The notes: generated from the letters alone by a model not told the origin. A DNA stretch of 64,000 nt from an uncultured Oscillospiraceae bacterium (GCA_934448295.1 CAKSEY010000007.1:1-64000), one strand, 5' to 3'. Counted from the stretch's first letter, positions 1 through 8,571 are shown. Numbers and translations are program-made.

Positions 1-22
1 CAAATAGTGTTTTCTGTTTCAT
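1..22 (-). CDS. possible start of a gene running off the left edge
   Basis: An ATG on the minus strand at 22-20 follows AAGGA and a TATAAT-like box (about 29-34), and opens a frame beginning MKQKTLF that leaves the window. The Shine-Dalgarno match lies almost against the ATG, which weakens the call. Too little is visible to say what it encodes. By position it would be further cargo of the mobile element, perhaps the next gene of the restriction-modification locus. Confidence 0.25.
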
Positions 23-71
23 TTCCTTATTATATCACTTTTTTCTTCTTTTTCATAGGGGTTTTTAGAGG

Positions 72-467
72 TTACCTTATAATATTACCATCAATATCAT
101 AATCTTCGTTTCCGTGTTTTTTACATGCAAAATATAGAGCAACTAAAGGATTTGTAGTTAAATCCAATAATCTGGTGCACATCCCATAATGTTGATATTT
201 AGCCATTATGTCAAACATATTATCAAAATCTTTGAATTCCATAGGTATTCTCTGCAAGGGAATTTGCATAAGATTGTGTTCGATACTAAGCATATCATTT
301 CTAAATATGCTAGGTTCTATATCCCAAAATTCAACTTCTTGACCACGGAAATATAGATCCACTGAATTGTTATCAATTTTTTCTCTTAGTGCCTGAATTT
401 CTTTAATAAAAGAACCTACAGAGTCAATTTCAGTTAATTCAGTTGTATTGAATTCTTTGTAGCTCAT
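72..467 (-). CDS. short FRG-domain protein, probably truncated
   Basis: 131 residues. The LYFRGQ motif at about residues 39-44 and the later stretch QHYGMCTRLLDLTTNPLVAL are the hallmarks of the FRG domain (named for its Phe-Arg-Gly), found in phage-defence and restriction-associated proteins of unknown biochemistry. The start is well supported by AAGGAGTG seven bases before the ATG. Family members usually run to 250 residues or more and continue after the DGxI strand where this one stops (DGNIIR then TAA), so the C-terminal part is missing. It lies directly downstream of the type I hsdS locus in the same direction, a common place for accessory defence genes. It may be a truncated remnant or a genuine single-domain form. 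Confidence 0.6.
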   Translation of the reverse strand: MSYKEFNTTELTEIDSVGSFIKEIQALREKIDNNSVDLYFRGQEVEFWDIEPSIFRNDMLSIEHNLMQIPLQRIPMEFKDFDNMFDIMAKYQHYGMCTRLLDLTTNPLVALYFACKKHGNEDYDIDGNIIR

Positions 468-549
468 TAAAAGTCACTCCTTAATTTGTTGATCAAGCAG
501 CAAGGGAAAAGCACTTCTCCCTACGGTTTTGAGCAAGTTTTTGTACATG

Positions 550-1226
550 AAACTGTAATTTAGAGCAGCAATCGCAGGCTCTTTTTAAGTCTTGGTTTTC
601 TGATATTTCTTATTTTGCACCGCTCTCTGATGTAACTATCAATATTACCGATGGTGTCCATAATACAGTTACAGATACACCAAATGGTGAATACTTGTTA
701 CTTAGTTGTAAGAACATAAAAGGCGGCAAACTATCTATAAGTAAAGACGAACGGCGAATAGATAAAGCCACATTCGACAAATTAAGGAAGCGCACCAAAT
801 TAGATAAGGGAGATATTCTCCTGTCCTCCGTTGGAACTATCGGCGAAATATTGTTTTTAAACTCAAATCCCACCAATATCGAATTTCAAAGAAGTGTAGC
901 AATTATCAAAGCAGATAATAACAAGATTAGTCCAGAATATTTATAACGCCTTGAAATCACAAAGGAGAGAGTTAATTGCAACTGCCCACGGAGCGGTTCA
1001 GCAATGTATTTTTATAAGTGATATTCAAGAGTTTGAAATACCTATTCCGTCTTATAAACTTGTGCAGAAATATACAGTCGTAGTTTCACCTATGTATGAA
1101 AGAATTATTGCTTTACAAGCTGAAAATGACCGCCTTTCTACACTCCGTGACACCCTTTTACCCAAGCTAATGAACGGCGAAATAGACGTATCCGAGGTGG
1201 AGATTTAAGCCGCTAAATTACAGTTT
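550..1226. repeat. invertible hsdS segment bounded by 14-bp inverted repeats
   Basis: AAACTGTAATTTAG at 550-563 on the plus strand recurs as its reverse complement at 1213-1226. On each strand the repeat is read in the same frame as Asn-Cys-Asn-Leu of an HsdS central conserved region. Inverting the interval would join the minus-strand N-terminal half (1744 down to 1226) to the half now lying on the plus strand, giving a junction that reads NAINCNLEQQSQALFKSW, the expected linker of an intact HsdS. The repeat coordinates and frame agreement are seen directly; that inversion occurs is inferred. Confidence 0.65.
551..1208 (+). pseudogene. hsdS: inverted, startless C-terminal half of HsdS specificity subunit
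   Basis: The open frame begins without a start codon right at the inverted repeat (NCNLEQQSQALFKSWFS), continues through a target-recognition domain, and ends with the coiled-coil and C-terminal tail RDTLLPKLMNGEIDVSEVEI typical of HsdS. There is a frameshift at about 940-946: PEYL runs into TAA, while the neighbouring frame continues as NALKSQRRELIATAHG. A slip in the local TATTTATA run would explain it. As oriented it has no promoter, start or ribosome site. It is the silent half of a switchable specificity gene, and even after inversion the frameshift would have to be corrected. Confidence 0.7.
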
Positions 1227-1744
1227 ATAGCGTTATTAAGTGCTATTTTGTCGTCAAGCCCTTTAAGAATACCTGCAATTTTTTTCTGTTCATCCAACGG
1301 TGGAACAGATATTTCAAGAGCCTGTAAAACATCTGTTTGAACTCTATGCCGTCCCGAGGAACCAACCATTGATTTTATGGCAGGTTCTCTAACTATTGAG
1401 CTGATTATTAGATAGTATAAGAAATCCTCATCAGAAACATTTTCTTTTGCACGGAACACAATATATTCTGTTGAGCCAAATCCCACTTCATTTTCATCAA
1501 GTATATTTACTTTTGCTGTTTTACCGTTTTCAAGGCAAGGGGTAATTCTTGCCATGATGGTATCACCATTTTTGAATTTTGTGCCGCCTAAAAATGACTC
1601 TGTTTCATAGGCGGGAATATCACGACAGAATGGTTGCAGCTTGTCCATAGAAATTTTCTTTGCTAATGTCCCTTTAGACAGGTTTTCCTTGGGATTAAAT
1701 TCAACAAAATCTCCAAGTTTGGTTATTCTCCAATTAAAGTTCAT
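1205..1744 (-). CDS. hsdS: type I restriction-modification specificity subunit, N-terminal half
   Basis: 179 residues. It starts MNFNWRITKLGDFVEFNPKENL, a standard HsdS opening, and carries one target-recognition domain followed by the first half of the conserved spacer helix (LDEQKKIAGILKGLDDKIALNN). The frame ends at the 14-bp inverted repeat with a few extra residues (LAA) and stops, so only one of the usual two half-subunits is present. Its start overlaps the hsdM stop, so the two are translationally coupled. HsdS sets which DNA sequence the methylase and nuclease recognise. A half-size HsdS can in principle dimerise, but hsdM here is broken, so activity is doubtful. Confidence 0.8.
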   Translation of the reverse strand: MNFNWRITKLGDFVEFNPKENLSKGTLAKKISMDKLQPFCRDIPAYETESFLGGTKFKNGDTIMARITPCLENGKTAKVNILDENEVGFGSTEYIVFRAKENVSDEDFLYYLIISSIVREPAIKSMVGSSGRHRVQTDVLQALEISVPPLDEQKKIAGILKGLDDKIALNNAINCNLAA

Positions 1745-3238
1745 ACCCTATCGCCCCCAGCTTTCTGCGGATTTCATCTTCCAATTCGTGGGATTTAGCA
1801 AACATATCCGACAGCTCAGATGTAAGCCTCGCCATTTTCTCCTCAAACGGTTCTCCGTCGTCCTCCTGCTCCTCAATTCCGACGTAGCGGCCAGGCGTTA
1901 GGATATAGTCCTGCTTTGCAATATCTTCTGTTGTTACGGCAGCGCAGAACCCCTTTACATCTTCAAGGGTTCCATTCTGGAAACTTTCAAAAGTATCAGC
2001 TAGTTTCTGAATATCCTCGTCGGTCAAATCTCTATGCTTGCGGTCAACCATATAGCCCATATTGCGAGCATCTACAAACAGAGTCTTTCCTTTTTGCTGC
2101 TTGTTTTTAGAGATAAACCAAAGTGTAACAGGTATAGTAACGCTGTAAAATAGCTGTGTAGGCATAGCAACAATGCCCTCAACTAAATCAGCTTCAATTA
2201 TGCGTTTGCGTATTTCTCCCTCACCGCTTGATTGTGTAGAAAGCGCCCCATTAGCAAGCACCAATCCAATTTTTCCGTTCGGCGCAAGGTGGTGTATCAT
2301 GTGCTGTATCCAAGCATAGTTAGCATTTCCGGCAGGTGGAACGCCGTACTTCCACCGAACATCGTCAATCAGCTTGTCCTGTCCCCAATTTGAAAGGTTG
2401 AATGGGGGATTAGCCATTATGAAATCAGCTTTTAACGACTTGTGTAAATCATTGAAGAATGTATCAGCGTGATACGGACCGAAATCCGCGTCAATACCCC
2501 GGATAGCCATGTTCATCTTTGCCATTTTCCATGTATCAGCGTTGGATTCCTGACCGTAAACAGACACTTCACCGCGGTTATTACTGTGAGCCTTTATAAA
2601 TTTTACCGATTGTACAAACATACCTCCGGATCCGCAACAGGGGTCGTAAACTCGACAGTTATCAAAAGGCTAGAGTATGGACACGATGGTTTTTACGATA
2701 CTTGACGGAGTATAGAATTCACCACCCTTTACACCCTCATGTGCTGCAAACTGTGCAATGCAGTATTCATAGGTGCGACCAAGCAAGTCCTTGCTGTCGT
2801 CTGTATCGTCCATGTTCATATTGTTGGTAAATATATCTACTACATCACCCAACACGCGTTTGTCCAAATCAGGATTTGCATAATTTTTCGGAAGAACATT
2901 TTTGAGCGATTTATTCTCAGCTTCAATAGCTCTCATGGCATCGTCGATAACAGCACCTATTTCCGGGGTATGGGCAGCGGCAGAGATTGTATTCCATCGC
3001 GCCTGCTCTGGAACATAGAAAATATTATCAGATATGCGTCTTTATCATCTTCAAAACCATCGCCGGCTGCTACAAGCTCATTAAACTTGCGCTCAAATGC
3101 GCTTGAAATATATCTCAGGAAAATTAATCCTACTATTACTTTTCTGTATTCAGCCGCAGGGATATGTCCCCATAGAACGCAAGAGGCGTCCCAAATCTGT
3201 TTTTCAAAGCCGATGTTTGCATTATTTTTGTCGCTCAT
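1734..3238 (-). pseudogene. hsdM: type I restriction-modification DNA methyltransferase, broken by an amber codon and a frameshift
   Basis: Read across both lesions this is a full HsdM (about 500 residues): N-terminal helical domain (LWGHIPAAEYRKVIVGLIFL), SAM-binding motif DPCCGSGG, catalytic NPPF, and C-terminal TPGRYVG. The start is probably the ATG at 3238 with AGGAGG eight bases upstream. Lesion one is a frameshift near 3027, where DAYL runs out of frame and DNIFYVPEQARWNTIS continues in another. Lesion two is an in-frame TAG at 2670-2672 between VSIL and PFDNC, at a spot where CAG (Gln) fits; the frame is open on both sides. The longest intact piece (2621-1734) retains NPPF but lacks the helical domain and motif I. 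Confidence 0.85.
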
Positions 3239-3301
3239 CGCCATGTCCTCCTGTTTATATCAAATGCAATCATATGTCATATTTTAGATGTTATTTATTA
3301 A

Positions 3302-3330
3302 ATTATATCACAATAGGGGGAAAGAATCAA
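3302..3330 (-). promoter_or_regulatory. sigma-A promoter for the hsdM-hsdS locus
   Basis: On the minus strand TTGATT (3330-3325) and TATAAT (3307-3302) are separated by exactly 17 bases, about 65 bases ahead of the hsdM start. The match is near consensus, so the locus is probably still transcribed despite the coding lesions. Confidence 0.7.
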
Positions 3331-3346
3331 TACATTTTTACAAAAA

Positions 3347-3385
3347 AGTGTCTATTATTGATTACATGTATCAATAATAGACACT
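3347..3385 (-). terminator. intrinsic terminator of the relaxase gene
   Basis: Two perfect 16-base arms at 3347-3362 and 3370-3385 surround a 7-base loop. Read on the minus strand the hairpin is followed by six T residues. It lies just past the relaxase stop and separates it from the hsdM promoter. Confidence 0.85.
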
Positions 3386-3408
3386 AGTGATGGTATCTGA
3401 CTTGTATT

Positions 3409-5076
3409 TTATGTAGGCATTTTTAAATGTTTAGTTTCTTTTTGCTTACGAATTAGGCTATCAATGTAGTTTCCCTCCACAATATCTTCATAAGCCCTAA
3501 TCAGCTCCTTAACCCTTTTCAGACCATTCTGCTGAATATCAGCATTATCCCCATGAGAACGAAGTTCATGAATTGTATGTTGAAGCTCCTGTGCTTTAGC
3601 GTAAATGCTTTCGCGAGAGGTCAGACCGAACTCTCCAATAGTTTGAAGCTGTTTTACAAGGTAGTTTAGATTTGCGTCGTTGGTGTATGAATATGCCTTT
3701 TTCTGAACGGATTTTTTCGGTGCAATACGAAATGTTCGGATAGCCACAGTAGTTTCCAGAATGGCACCGCAGATCTTTTTCTCAATGTCGGAGCTTTTGT
3801 TCATTCGTTCCTGAACCTTGCGAGTGTAAACGTAACGATTGGCAATCCGTCTTTCAAGGCTTTGGGGCAGGTATTCATCACCGAGAGATTTCAGCCGAAC
3901 GTATCGTTCAGCTGATGGAGCCTTTACGGCAATATACTTACCGTGCTTGATTTCGTAACCACGTTCTTTCAGCTTTATCAGCAAATCATCAATGGTTTCC
4001 GAAGAATACACCAGTCTGTCAATATCGAGCGCAGTCTGCTCACGAATAGAAAGTAATTTTTCACTAGGTTTGTAATGCGAGGAAATAGCATTTGCTGTCT
4101 TAACCGCATAACTTGGAATATACAGTGTAGTATTTTCCTCAACAAAAGGGATTTTCGCTTGTCTGAGTCCATCGGCGACATATTGCAGCTTGTCCTCAGA
4201 AAAGAGATCAACAGGAATAAAATCAGCCGTAGCCTGCTTGCTCAGCGTTGATATGGTTTCGTTTCGCTTGGTGATTTCAGCGCGCAGGAAATCGTTTTGA
4301 TTCTTGATAAGCGTTATCTCTTCGGGAGTGTATTCACGCTCGTTTTTCTTTTTCAGTTCTGTAATACGGTTCTGGATAACCTGCAAACTCTGCACCTGGT
4401 GTGCAAGCTCCTTGTATTCATCAACAGACAAATGACCGCGATGTATGTTTTTATCATCACGCAGTAAACCGTGTTTATGTAAAATCTCCTCCATATAAGA
4501 ACGTTCGCTTTCAGACCAGGCAGTCCATTCGTTCTGCATTTTGTTTGATGAAGAAAAGCCCTGTTCACGCAAAGCGCCACTCATCGAATTTTTGACAGCC
4601 AGTCCTTTAGCGTTCTTTTTCGACACGGGAACGAAATCTATATGCAGATGCGGCGTGCTTTCATCAAGGTGCATTACGGCATTGAATACCTTTAAGTTCG
4701 TATTGCGTTTTTCGAATTCCTGCATATACTCGTTGAGCATAGTCTGCGATGTTTTCCAGTTTTCAGAGCTCAAGCCACAGTCCTGCATATCTCCGAACTG
4801 CACGACTACCTCATAAAATAATTTTGTGTTTCCGGATTTTTTGATGTGTTCGTAATAGTCAGGAATTTTACGGTCGGCACGATTTTGTTTATCGTTGTAT
4901 TCTGCCAAAGCTTCATCAAATAGCTGATGATAGAAACTGCGCAAGTCAATCTGTGTGTAGGTTATGTTGTCGTTTATTCTGGCTGGGTCAACATTGGCGG
5001 CGATTATTTCACGGTTATTATGTTCAATGACGCCGCTGTCAACTCTGAAAGAAATCGACATTTTCTGTTCGGGCAT
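3409..5076 (-). CDS. MobV-type relaxase (plasmid recombination/mobilization enzyme)
   Basis: 555 residues, full length for the family. The N-terminal half carries the MobV/Pre signature HLDESTPHLHIDFVPV at about residues 136-151: His136 and the His143/His145 pair form the metal site for the strand-nicking reaction at oriT. The second half is charged and largely helical. The enzyme would nick the element and pilot a single strand into a partner conjugation channel; no type IV secretion or coupling genes lie in the window, so the element is mobilizable rather than self-transmissible. An oriT-like inverted repeat lies 120 bases upstream (5196-5230), the usual location in MobV systems. A strong terminator follows. 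Confidence 0.88.
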   Translation of the reverse strand: MPEQKMSISFRVDSGVIEHNNREIIAANVDPARINDNITYTQIDLRSFYHQLFDEALAEYNDKQNRADRKIPDYYEHIKKSGNTKLFYEVVVQFGDMQDCGLSSENWKTSQTMLNEYMQEFEKRNTNLKVFNAVMHLDESTPHLHIDFVPVSKKNAKGLAVKNSMSGALREQGFSSSNKMQNEWTAWSESERSYMEEILHKHGLLRDDKNIHRGHLSVDEYKELAHQVQSLQVIQNRITELKKKNEREYTPEEITLIKNQNDFLRAEITKRNETISTLSKQATADFIPVDLFSEDKLQYVADGLRQAKIPFVEENTTLYIPSYAVKTANAISSHYKPSEKLLSIREQTALDIDRLVYSSETIDDLLIKLKERGYEIKHGKYIAVKAPSAERYVRLKSLGDEYLPQSLERRIANRYVYTRKVQERMNKSSDIEKKICGAILETTVAIRTFRIAPKKSVQKKAYSYTNDANLNYLVKQLQTIGEFGLTSRESIYAKAQELQHTIHELRSHGDNADIQQNGLKRVKELIRAYEDIVEGNYIDSLIRKQKETKHLKMPT

Positions 5077-5195
5077 AGCTGTCTCCTTTCGTGACTTTTC
5101 AAAAATGCAAATTCGGAGATAATACCGGAAATATCATTCCTGAAAATAAATATAATGGTCTTGTAGGTAGTGATGTCAATGTTACTTACTCAATA

Positions 5196-5230
5196 GTGAT
5201 ATTGACAAGGCATAGCCCTGTCAGTATCAC
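5196..5230. other. oriT: candidate oriT inverted repeat
   Basis: GTGATATTGACA (5196-5207) and TGTCAGTATCAC (5219-5230) form 12-base arms with a single T-G wobble and an 11-base spacer. The repeat lies in the 327-base gene-free stretch directly upstream of the MobV relaxase. MobV origins are typically an inverted repeat with the nick in or beside it just ahead of mob. Position and structure support the call; the nick site cannot be assigned by eye. Confidence 0.5.
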
Positions 5231-5364
5231 ATTTCGTTAGAGTGGATACCGCCCTGAAACCACGTTTTTTTCAAAACTGAAAAAAGAGGCAAATTCTCAT
5301 TCCTGCGAAAATCGCAAAATCTGAAAAACGCTCAAAGCAGGGCAGGGCTATAATTGCCCAAATG

Positions 5365-5398
5365 AAAACAGCAGCGGATTTTTCACCGCTACTGTTTT
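5365..5398 (-). terminator. intrinsic terminator after the small protein gene
   Basis: AAAACAG and CTGTTTT frame a GC-rich inner stem (AGCGG/CCGCT). Read on the minus strand it directly follows the stop of the 98-residue protein. The A/T flanks on both sides may let it work in both directions. Confidence 0.65.
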
Positions 5399-5403
5399 AT
5401 AAA

Positions 5404-5700
5404 TTATCCTCTGACTTGCAAAACAATCTGCTCCATGACTTCGTGTTCCACCACCAGCGAGCGAGTTTTCTCCCAAGCGGTGATTTCAACGAAAGTTCTC
5501 GGACGTGGACTTTGCGCTGCGTACTGCTTTCGCAGCAGCTCCCACATCTGCCAAGCCTCCCGGTCGATCAGGCGAGGGATAACATCCCACCTGCCGTTTG
5601 CTTTCAGCTGCGGGATTTCACCGGGGAAGTTCGTTTCCATAAACCGCCGCCATGCTGCGCCCCAACGGTCGATTGGATTGCTCATAAGTTCTTCGTTCAT
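5404..5700 (-). CDS. small element-encoded protein, possibly TnpV-like
   Basis: 98 residues, charged and rich in Trp and Arg, with no membrane segment. The layout resembles the small TnpV proteins carried by clostridial transposons (a WRRFM/LLR..Y helix, then a Glu-rich C-terminal helix ending EQIVLQVRG), but the similarity is loose. AAAGGAAA precedes the ATG at a suitable distance. It is the last gene of the int-rep unit, between the RepA-like ATPase and the oriT region, so a role in replication or transfer of the element is possible. The function is otherwise unknown. Confidence 0.45.
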   Translation of the reverse strand: MNEELMSNPIDRWGAAWRRFMETNFPGEIPQLKANGRWDVIPRLIDREAWQMWELLRKQYAAQSPRPRTFVEITAWEKTRSLVVEHEVMEQIVLQVRG

Positions 5701-5738
5701 TGTAGTTTTCCTTTCTTCTTAAATTGGCGTGAAGGTTT

Positions 5739-5811
5739 GTGACAGTTGTGACAGTTTTTAGCTGCCAAAGCTACTGTCACGAAAACCGTCACCGCCGTCA
5801 CGAACTGTCAC
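5739..5811. repeat. cluster of GTGACAG/CTGTCAC repeats beside rep
   Basis: GTGACAG occurs at 5739-5745 and 5748-5754, then the opposite orientation at 5774-5780 (CTGTCAC), 5787-5792 and 5796-5801 (CGTCAC) and 5805-5811 (CTGTCAC). Six copies in 73 bases overlap the end of the RepA-like gene. Clustered short repeats next to a rep gene are typical of iterons or initiator binding sites, but this assignment is inference. Confidence 0.4.
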
Positions 5812-6937
5812 GGGGCTGATAATGAAGCTCAATTCTGCGTCCGTCATGTGTTCGGCTGCTTTTGTAAATTATACTGTATTCATTGAAAAGCCGACTGGCG
5901 TTGACGTTCAGCCTTTTTGTAATTGAGTTTACCGGAATACTCAGATTTGTTTTCTCAAGCAGTTCAGTTGCGGTTCCTGCCCAGTCAGTATTTTCCGCTG
6001 TTATGAATTCAGCAATAGCTTCCAGCAGCGGTTCCGGAGGTTCTTTCCAGAGTTCAGTTTCCTTGCTCTGAAGCTCCCAATAAAGCGTTTCAGAATTTTT
6101 GACGAGTATTAATTTTTGCTCCTGCTGATCACGACCTGAGATTTCAAGCGTTGCGGTGTTTGAAGTGCGTTTGTCCTTGTACAGAATGAATGCGCCGTCC
6201 GCAGCGCCCAGAAGTCCGTTTGTTCCGGAAATCATATCGAAATTATCCTCGGATTTCTGTTTGCGTGTGTGATGAACGAGAAGTAAACATAATCCACGGC
6301 TGTCCGCAAATTCTTTCAGCTTCGATATTACTTGATAATCATTGCCGTAATTGTAGTCGCTGCTTGATTCGCGGATTTTTTGCAGCGTGTCGATTATTAT
6401 GAGCTTAACATTTGGGTGCGTCTGCTGAAAGCTGTTTAGTTGCTGTTCGAGAACGCCGTTTATACTGTCAACTTTTGTAGCGAACAGAAGATTGTCGTTT
6501 CGTTCGCTGCCGAACATACGGTAAAGGCGCTTTTGTATTCTTGCAAAATCATCTTCAAGCGCAAAATAGGCAACATCGTATTTGTGTACATTGTATTCCC
6601 ACATGGACTTTCCCGTGCTGACATGATAAGCCAACTGCGCCATCAGAAAACTCTTTCCGACTTTTGGCGCTCCTACAAATAGATAAACGCCTGCATAGAG
6701 CAGACCATCTATAATCGGAAGCTTATTTTCATAAACGGTATCATACAGTTCGCTCAAAGTCATGACGTGGATATAGTAGGGATCGGTCATTCTTCGGATT
6801 ATTTCCTGATAATCCACCTCTTCGCACTTGAAATTTTCGGAGTTTTCTGCTATAATACTATTGTTAAGGGATTGATTAGACTGCTCCACGCCTATTGCCG
6901 TAGGCGCATTAGGGGCAGCCTTTTCATTGTCAGACAT
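5798..6937 (-). CDS. RepA-like AAA (RecA-fold) ATPase
   Basis: 379 residues. A Walker A motif GAPKVGKS lies at about residues 89-96, Walker B (LIIIDTLQ) near residue 180, and a sensor stretch LLLVHHTRK follows. This is the pattern of RSF1010 RepA-type hexameric helicases and of AAA_25 proteins on integrative elements. It would unwind DNA at the element's own origin, giving a short autonomous phase after excision. The start codon overlaps the stop of the ribbon-helix-helix gene (TAATG), so translation is coupled. The C-terminal third looks like a DNA-binding extension. No separate primase is visible. Confidence 0.8.
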   Translation of the reverse strand: MSDNEKAAPNAPTAIGVEQSNQSLNNSIIAENSENFKCEEVDYQEIIRRMTDPYYIHVMTLSELYDTVYENKLPIIDGLLYAGVYLFVGAPKVGKSFLMAQLAYHVSTGKSMWEYNVHKYDVAYFALEDDFARIQKRLYRMFGSERNDNLLFATKVDSINGVLEQQLNSFQQTHPNVKLIIIDTLQKIRESSSDYNYGNDYQVISKLKEFADSRGLCLLLVHHTRKQKSEDNFDMISGTNGLLGAADGAFILYKDKRTSNTATLEISGRDQQEQKLILVKNSETLYWELQSKETELWKEPPEPLLEAIAEFITAENTDWAGTATELLEKTNLSIPVNSITKRLNVNASRLFNEYSIIYKSSRTHDGRRIELHYQPRDSS

Positions 6938-7260
6938 TATTCTTCACCGCCTTTTATGCCATTGAGAGTTACTGCGATTAGATTAATAGTTTCAAGCAAA
7001 TCACTGCTTGTTGCTGCGGATTCATTCTTTTTCAGTTCTGCAAGTACCATAGCAAGTCTATCTTTCAGCGCCTTGTAAACTCTCGGATTAGGCTGAACGG
7101 TGATTTCTCTTTCAAGGACGCGGGATATTATGTAGTCCTGCTTTGTAAGTCCCGAAAGCTGAACTGCCGTATCGAGTGCAGTGTTTTCTTCCTCCGAGCA
7201 GCGGAATGACACTATCTTTCCGCGAAAGCGCACTTTGTGGTCAAGTGATTTAGCTGGCAT
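6937..7260 (-). CDS. ribbon-helix-helix, MobC-like accessory protein
   Basis: 107 residues from the ATG at 7260, which overlaps the integrase stop by 11 bases; a longer upstream frame exists but only overlaps integrase. The N-terminal section KIVSFRCSEEENTALDTAVQL followed by GLTKQDYI is the RHH/MobC-like DNA-binding fold. The rest is helical. Such proteins melt or mark oriT for the relaxase or control the mobilization operon. It sits between the integrase and the RepA-like ATPase in one unit. Confidence 0.6.
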   Translation of the reverse strand: MPAKSLDHKVRFRGKIVSFRCSEEENTALDTAVQLSGLTKQDYIISRVLEREITVQPNPRVYKALKDRLAMVLAELKKNESAATSSDLLETINLIAVTLNGIKGGEE

Positions 7261-8341
7261 CTTCGTCACGCTCCTTTTGAATACAGTTGAGCTTGCTTGC
7301 CATTTCCGTCTGCGTTGAGGGGAACATATGAGCATAGCGATAGGTTATGTCAATTCTCTCATGACCGACGCGCTCTGCTATCGCCACAGCGGAGAATCCC
7401 ATTTCAATCAGCAGTGAAATAGCGCTATGCCGCAAGTTGTGGATTTTAATTCGCTTTACGCCTGCAATTCTGCTTCCTCGTTCCATTTCATGCTTGAGAT
7501 AATGCTTCGTGATAGGAAACAGACGGTCGCTTTTCTCAAGTTTATAGAACAGTCCTATGTACTCTTGCATTTCCTCGCAGAGAATATCCGGCATTACAAT
7601 GGTGCGGTTACTTTTCTTGGTTTTCGGGGAGGTTATCACGTCTTCCTTGTGAATGCGCTGATATGACTTGTTTATCGTGACCGTTTTCGCATTGAAATCA
7701 AAATCGTCCGGGGTAAGCGCCAGTAGTTCACCCTCGCGTATCCCGCACCAATAGAGCATTTCAAATGCGTAGAACGAAAGCGGCTTGTCCATTATAGCTT
7801 CTGAAAATTTCTTGTATTCCTCGGAAGTCCAGAAGATTATCTCCCGCCGCTCCTCCTTTCCCATGTTTCCTGCTTTTGCAGCTGGGTTGGAGGTAAGCCC
7901 ATAATATTTGACTGCGTGGTTGAAAAGACAGCTTAGCTGATTATGAATTGTTTTCAGATATGTTGGTGAATAAGGTTCGCCTTTGGTGTCGGTAAGCAGT
8001 CTAATTTCGTTCTGCCAGTCTATGATATTTTTCGCTGTTATCTCCGACAGCTTCTTTTTAGCAAAATAGGGAAGTATTTTCTGCTGAATTACTGATTCCT
8101 TGCTGAGCCATGTGTTCAGCTTCAGACGTGGTCTAACGTCGTTTTCATAGAGCTTTACAAAGCTCTCGAATGTCATGTTGGGATCCGATTTCTTTTGCAT
8201 GAGAAATTCGCGTTCCCAGTCAAGCGCTTCATGCTTTGTCTTAAAACCGCGTTTCAGCTTTTGCTGTCTTTCTCCTTTCCAGTCTACATAACGAAACTGG
8301 ACATACCATGTGCCGTTCTTTTTGTCTTTGAAAGCTGCCAT
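7250..8341 (-). CDS. int: tyrosine-recombinase integrase
   Basis: 363 residues from the ATG at 8341, preceded by AAGGAGAG. The N-terminal Arm/AP2-like domain (WYVQFRYVDWKG) and SAM-like core-binding domain lead into the catalytic domain with the full set: Arg in WCGIREGEL (about 202), Lys in the TKKSNR loop, His/Arg in IHNLRHS (about 301 and 304), His in GHERIDI (about 327) and the nucleophile Tyr in TYRYAHMF (about 336). It catalyses site-specific integration and excision. Its end of the element lies beside the 3' end of guaA, a frequent integration target in Firmicutes. It overlaps both neighbours and is co-transcribed with the excisionase-like gene. Confidence 0.93.
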   Translation of the reverse strand: MAAFKDKKNGTWYVQFRYVDWKGERQQKLKRGFKTKHEALDWEREFLMQKKSDPNMTFESFVKLYENDVRPRLKLNTWLSKESVIQQKILPYFAKKKLSEITAKNIIDWQNEIRLLTDTKGEPYSPTYLKTIHNQLSCLFNHAVKYYGLTSNPAAKAGNMGKEERREIIFWTSEEYKKFSEAIMDKPLSFYAFEMLYWCGIREGELLALTPDDFDFNAKTVTINKSYQRIHKEDVITSPKTKKSNRTIVMPDILCEEMQEYIGLFYKLEKSDRLFPITKHYLKHEMERGSRIAGVKRIKIHNLRHSAISLLIEMGFSAVAIAERVGHERIDITYRYAHMFPSTQTEMASKLNCIQKERDEDAS

Positions 8342-8343
8342 GT

Positions 8344-8553
8344 TCAATCACTCTCCTTTTCGTCGTTAGGCAGTTTGTCAGCATGATAGAACTGATCCAT
8401 GAAAAAATTACGGTCAATTCTGCCGGAAATCGTGATACAACCTGTCTTGGCAAGCTCCTTGTTGAGTTTCCTGATGAGCTTGTAGGCGTATGCTTCGGAA
8501 ACATCAAGTATTTCCGCGACTTCATCAACACGCATAAATATTGACTTAGACAT
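8344..8553 (-). CDS. excisionase-like winged-helix DNA-binding protein
   Basis: 69 residues from the ATG at 8553, which has GGAGGTG nine bases upstream. The helix-turn-helix VDEVAEILDVSEAYAYKLIRK and the basic wing ending GRIDRNFF match the HTH_17/excisionase family. Located immediately before the integrase and co-transcribed with it, it is expected to bend DNA at the attachment arms and bias recombination toward excision. Confidence 0.75.
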   Translation of the reverse strand: MSKSIFMRVDEVAEILDVSEAYAYKLIRKLNKELAKTGCITISGRIDRNFFMDQFYHADKLPNDEKESD

Positions 8554-8571
8554 AATTTCACCTCCTCTCAT

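Noticed and set aside
551..1208. Two separate small proteins on the plus strand
   Set aside because: Together they are the frameshifted second half of HsdS beginning at the inverted repeat, with no start or ribosome site.
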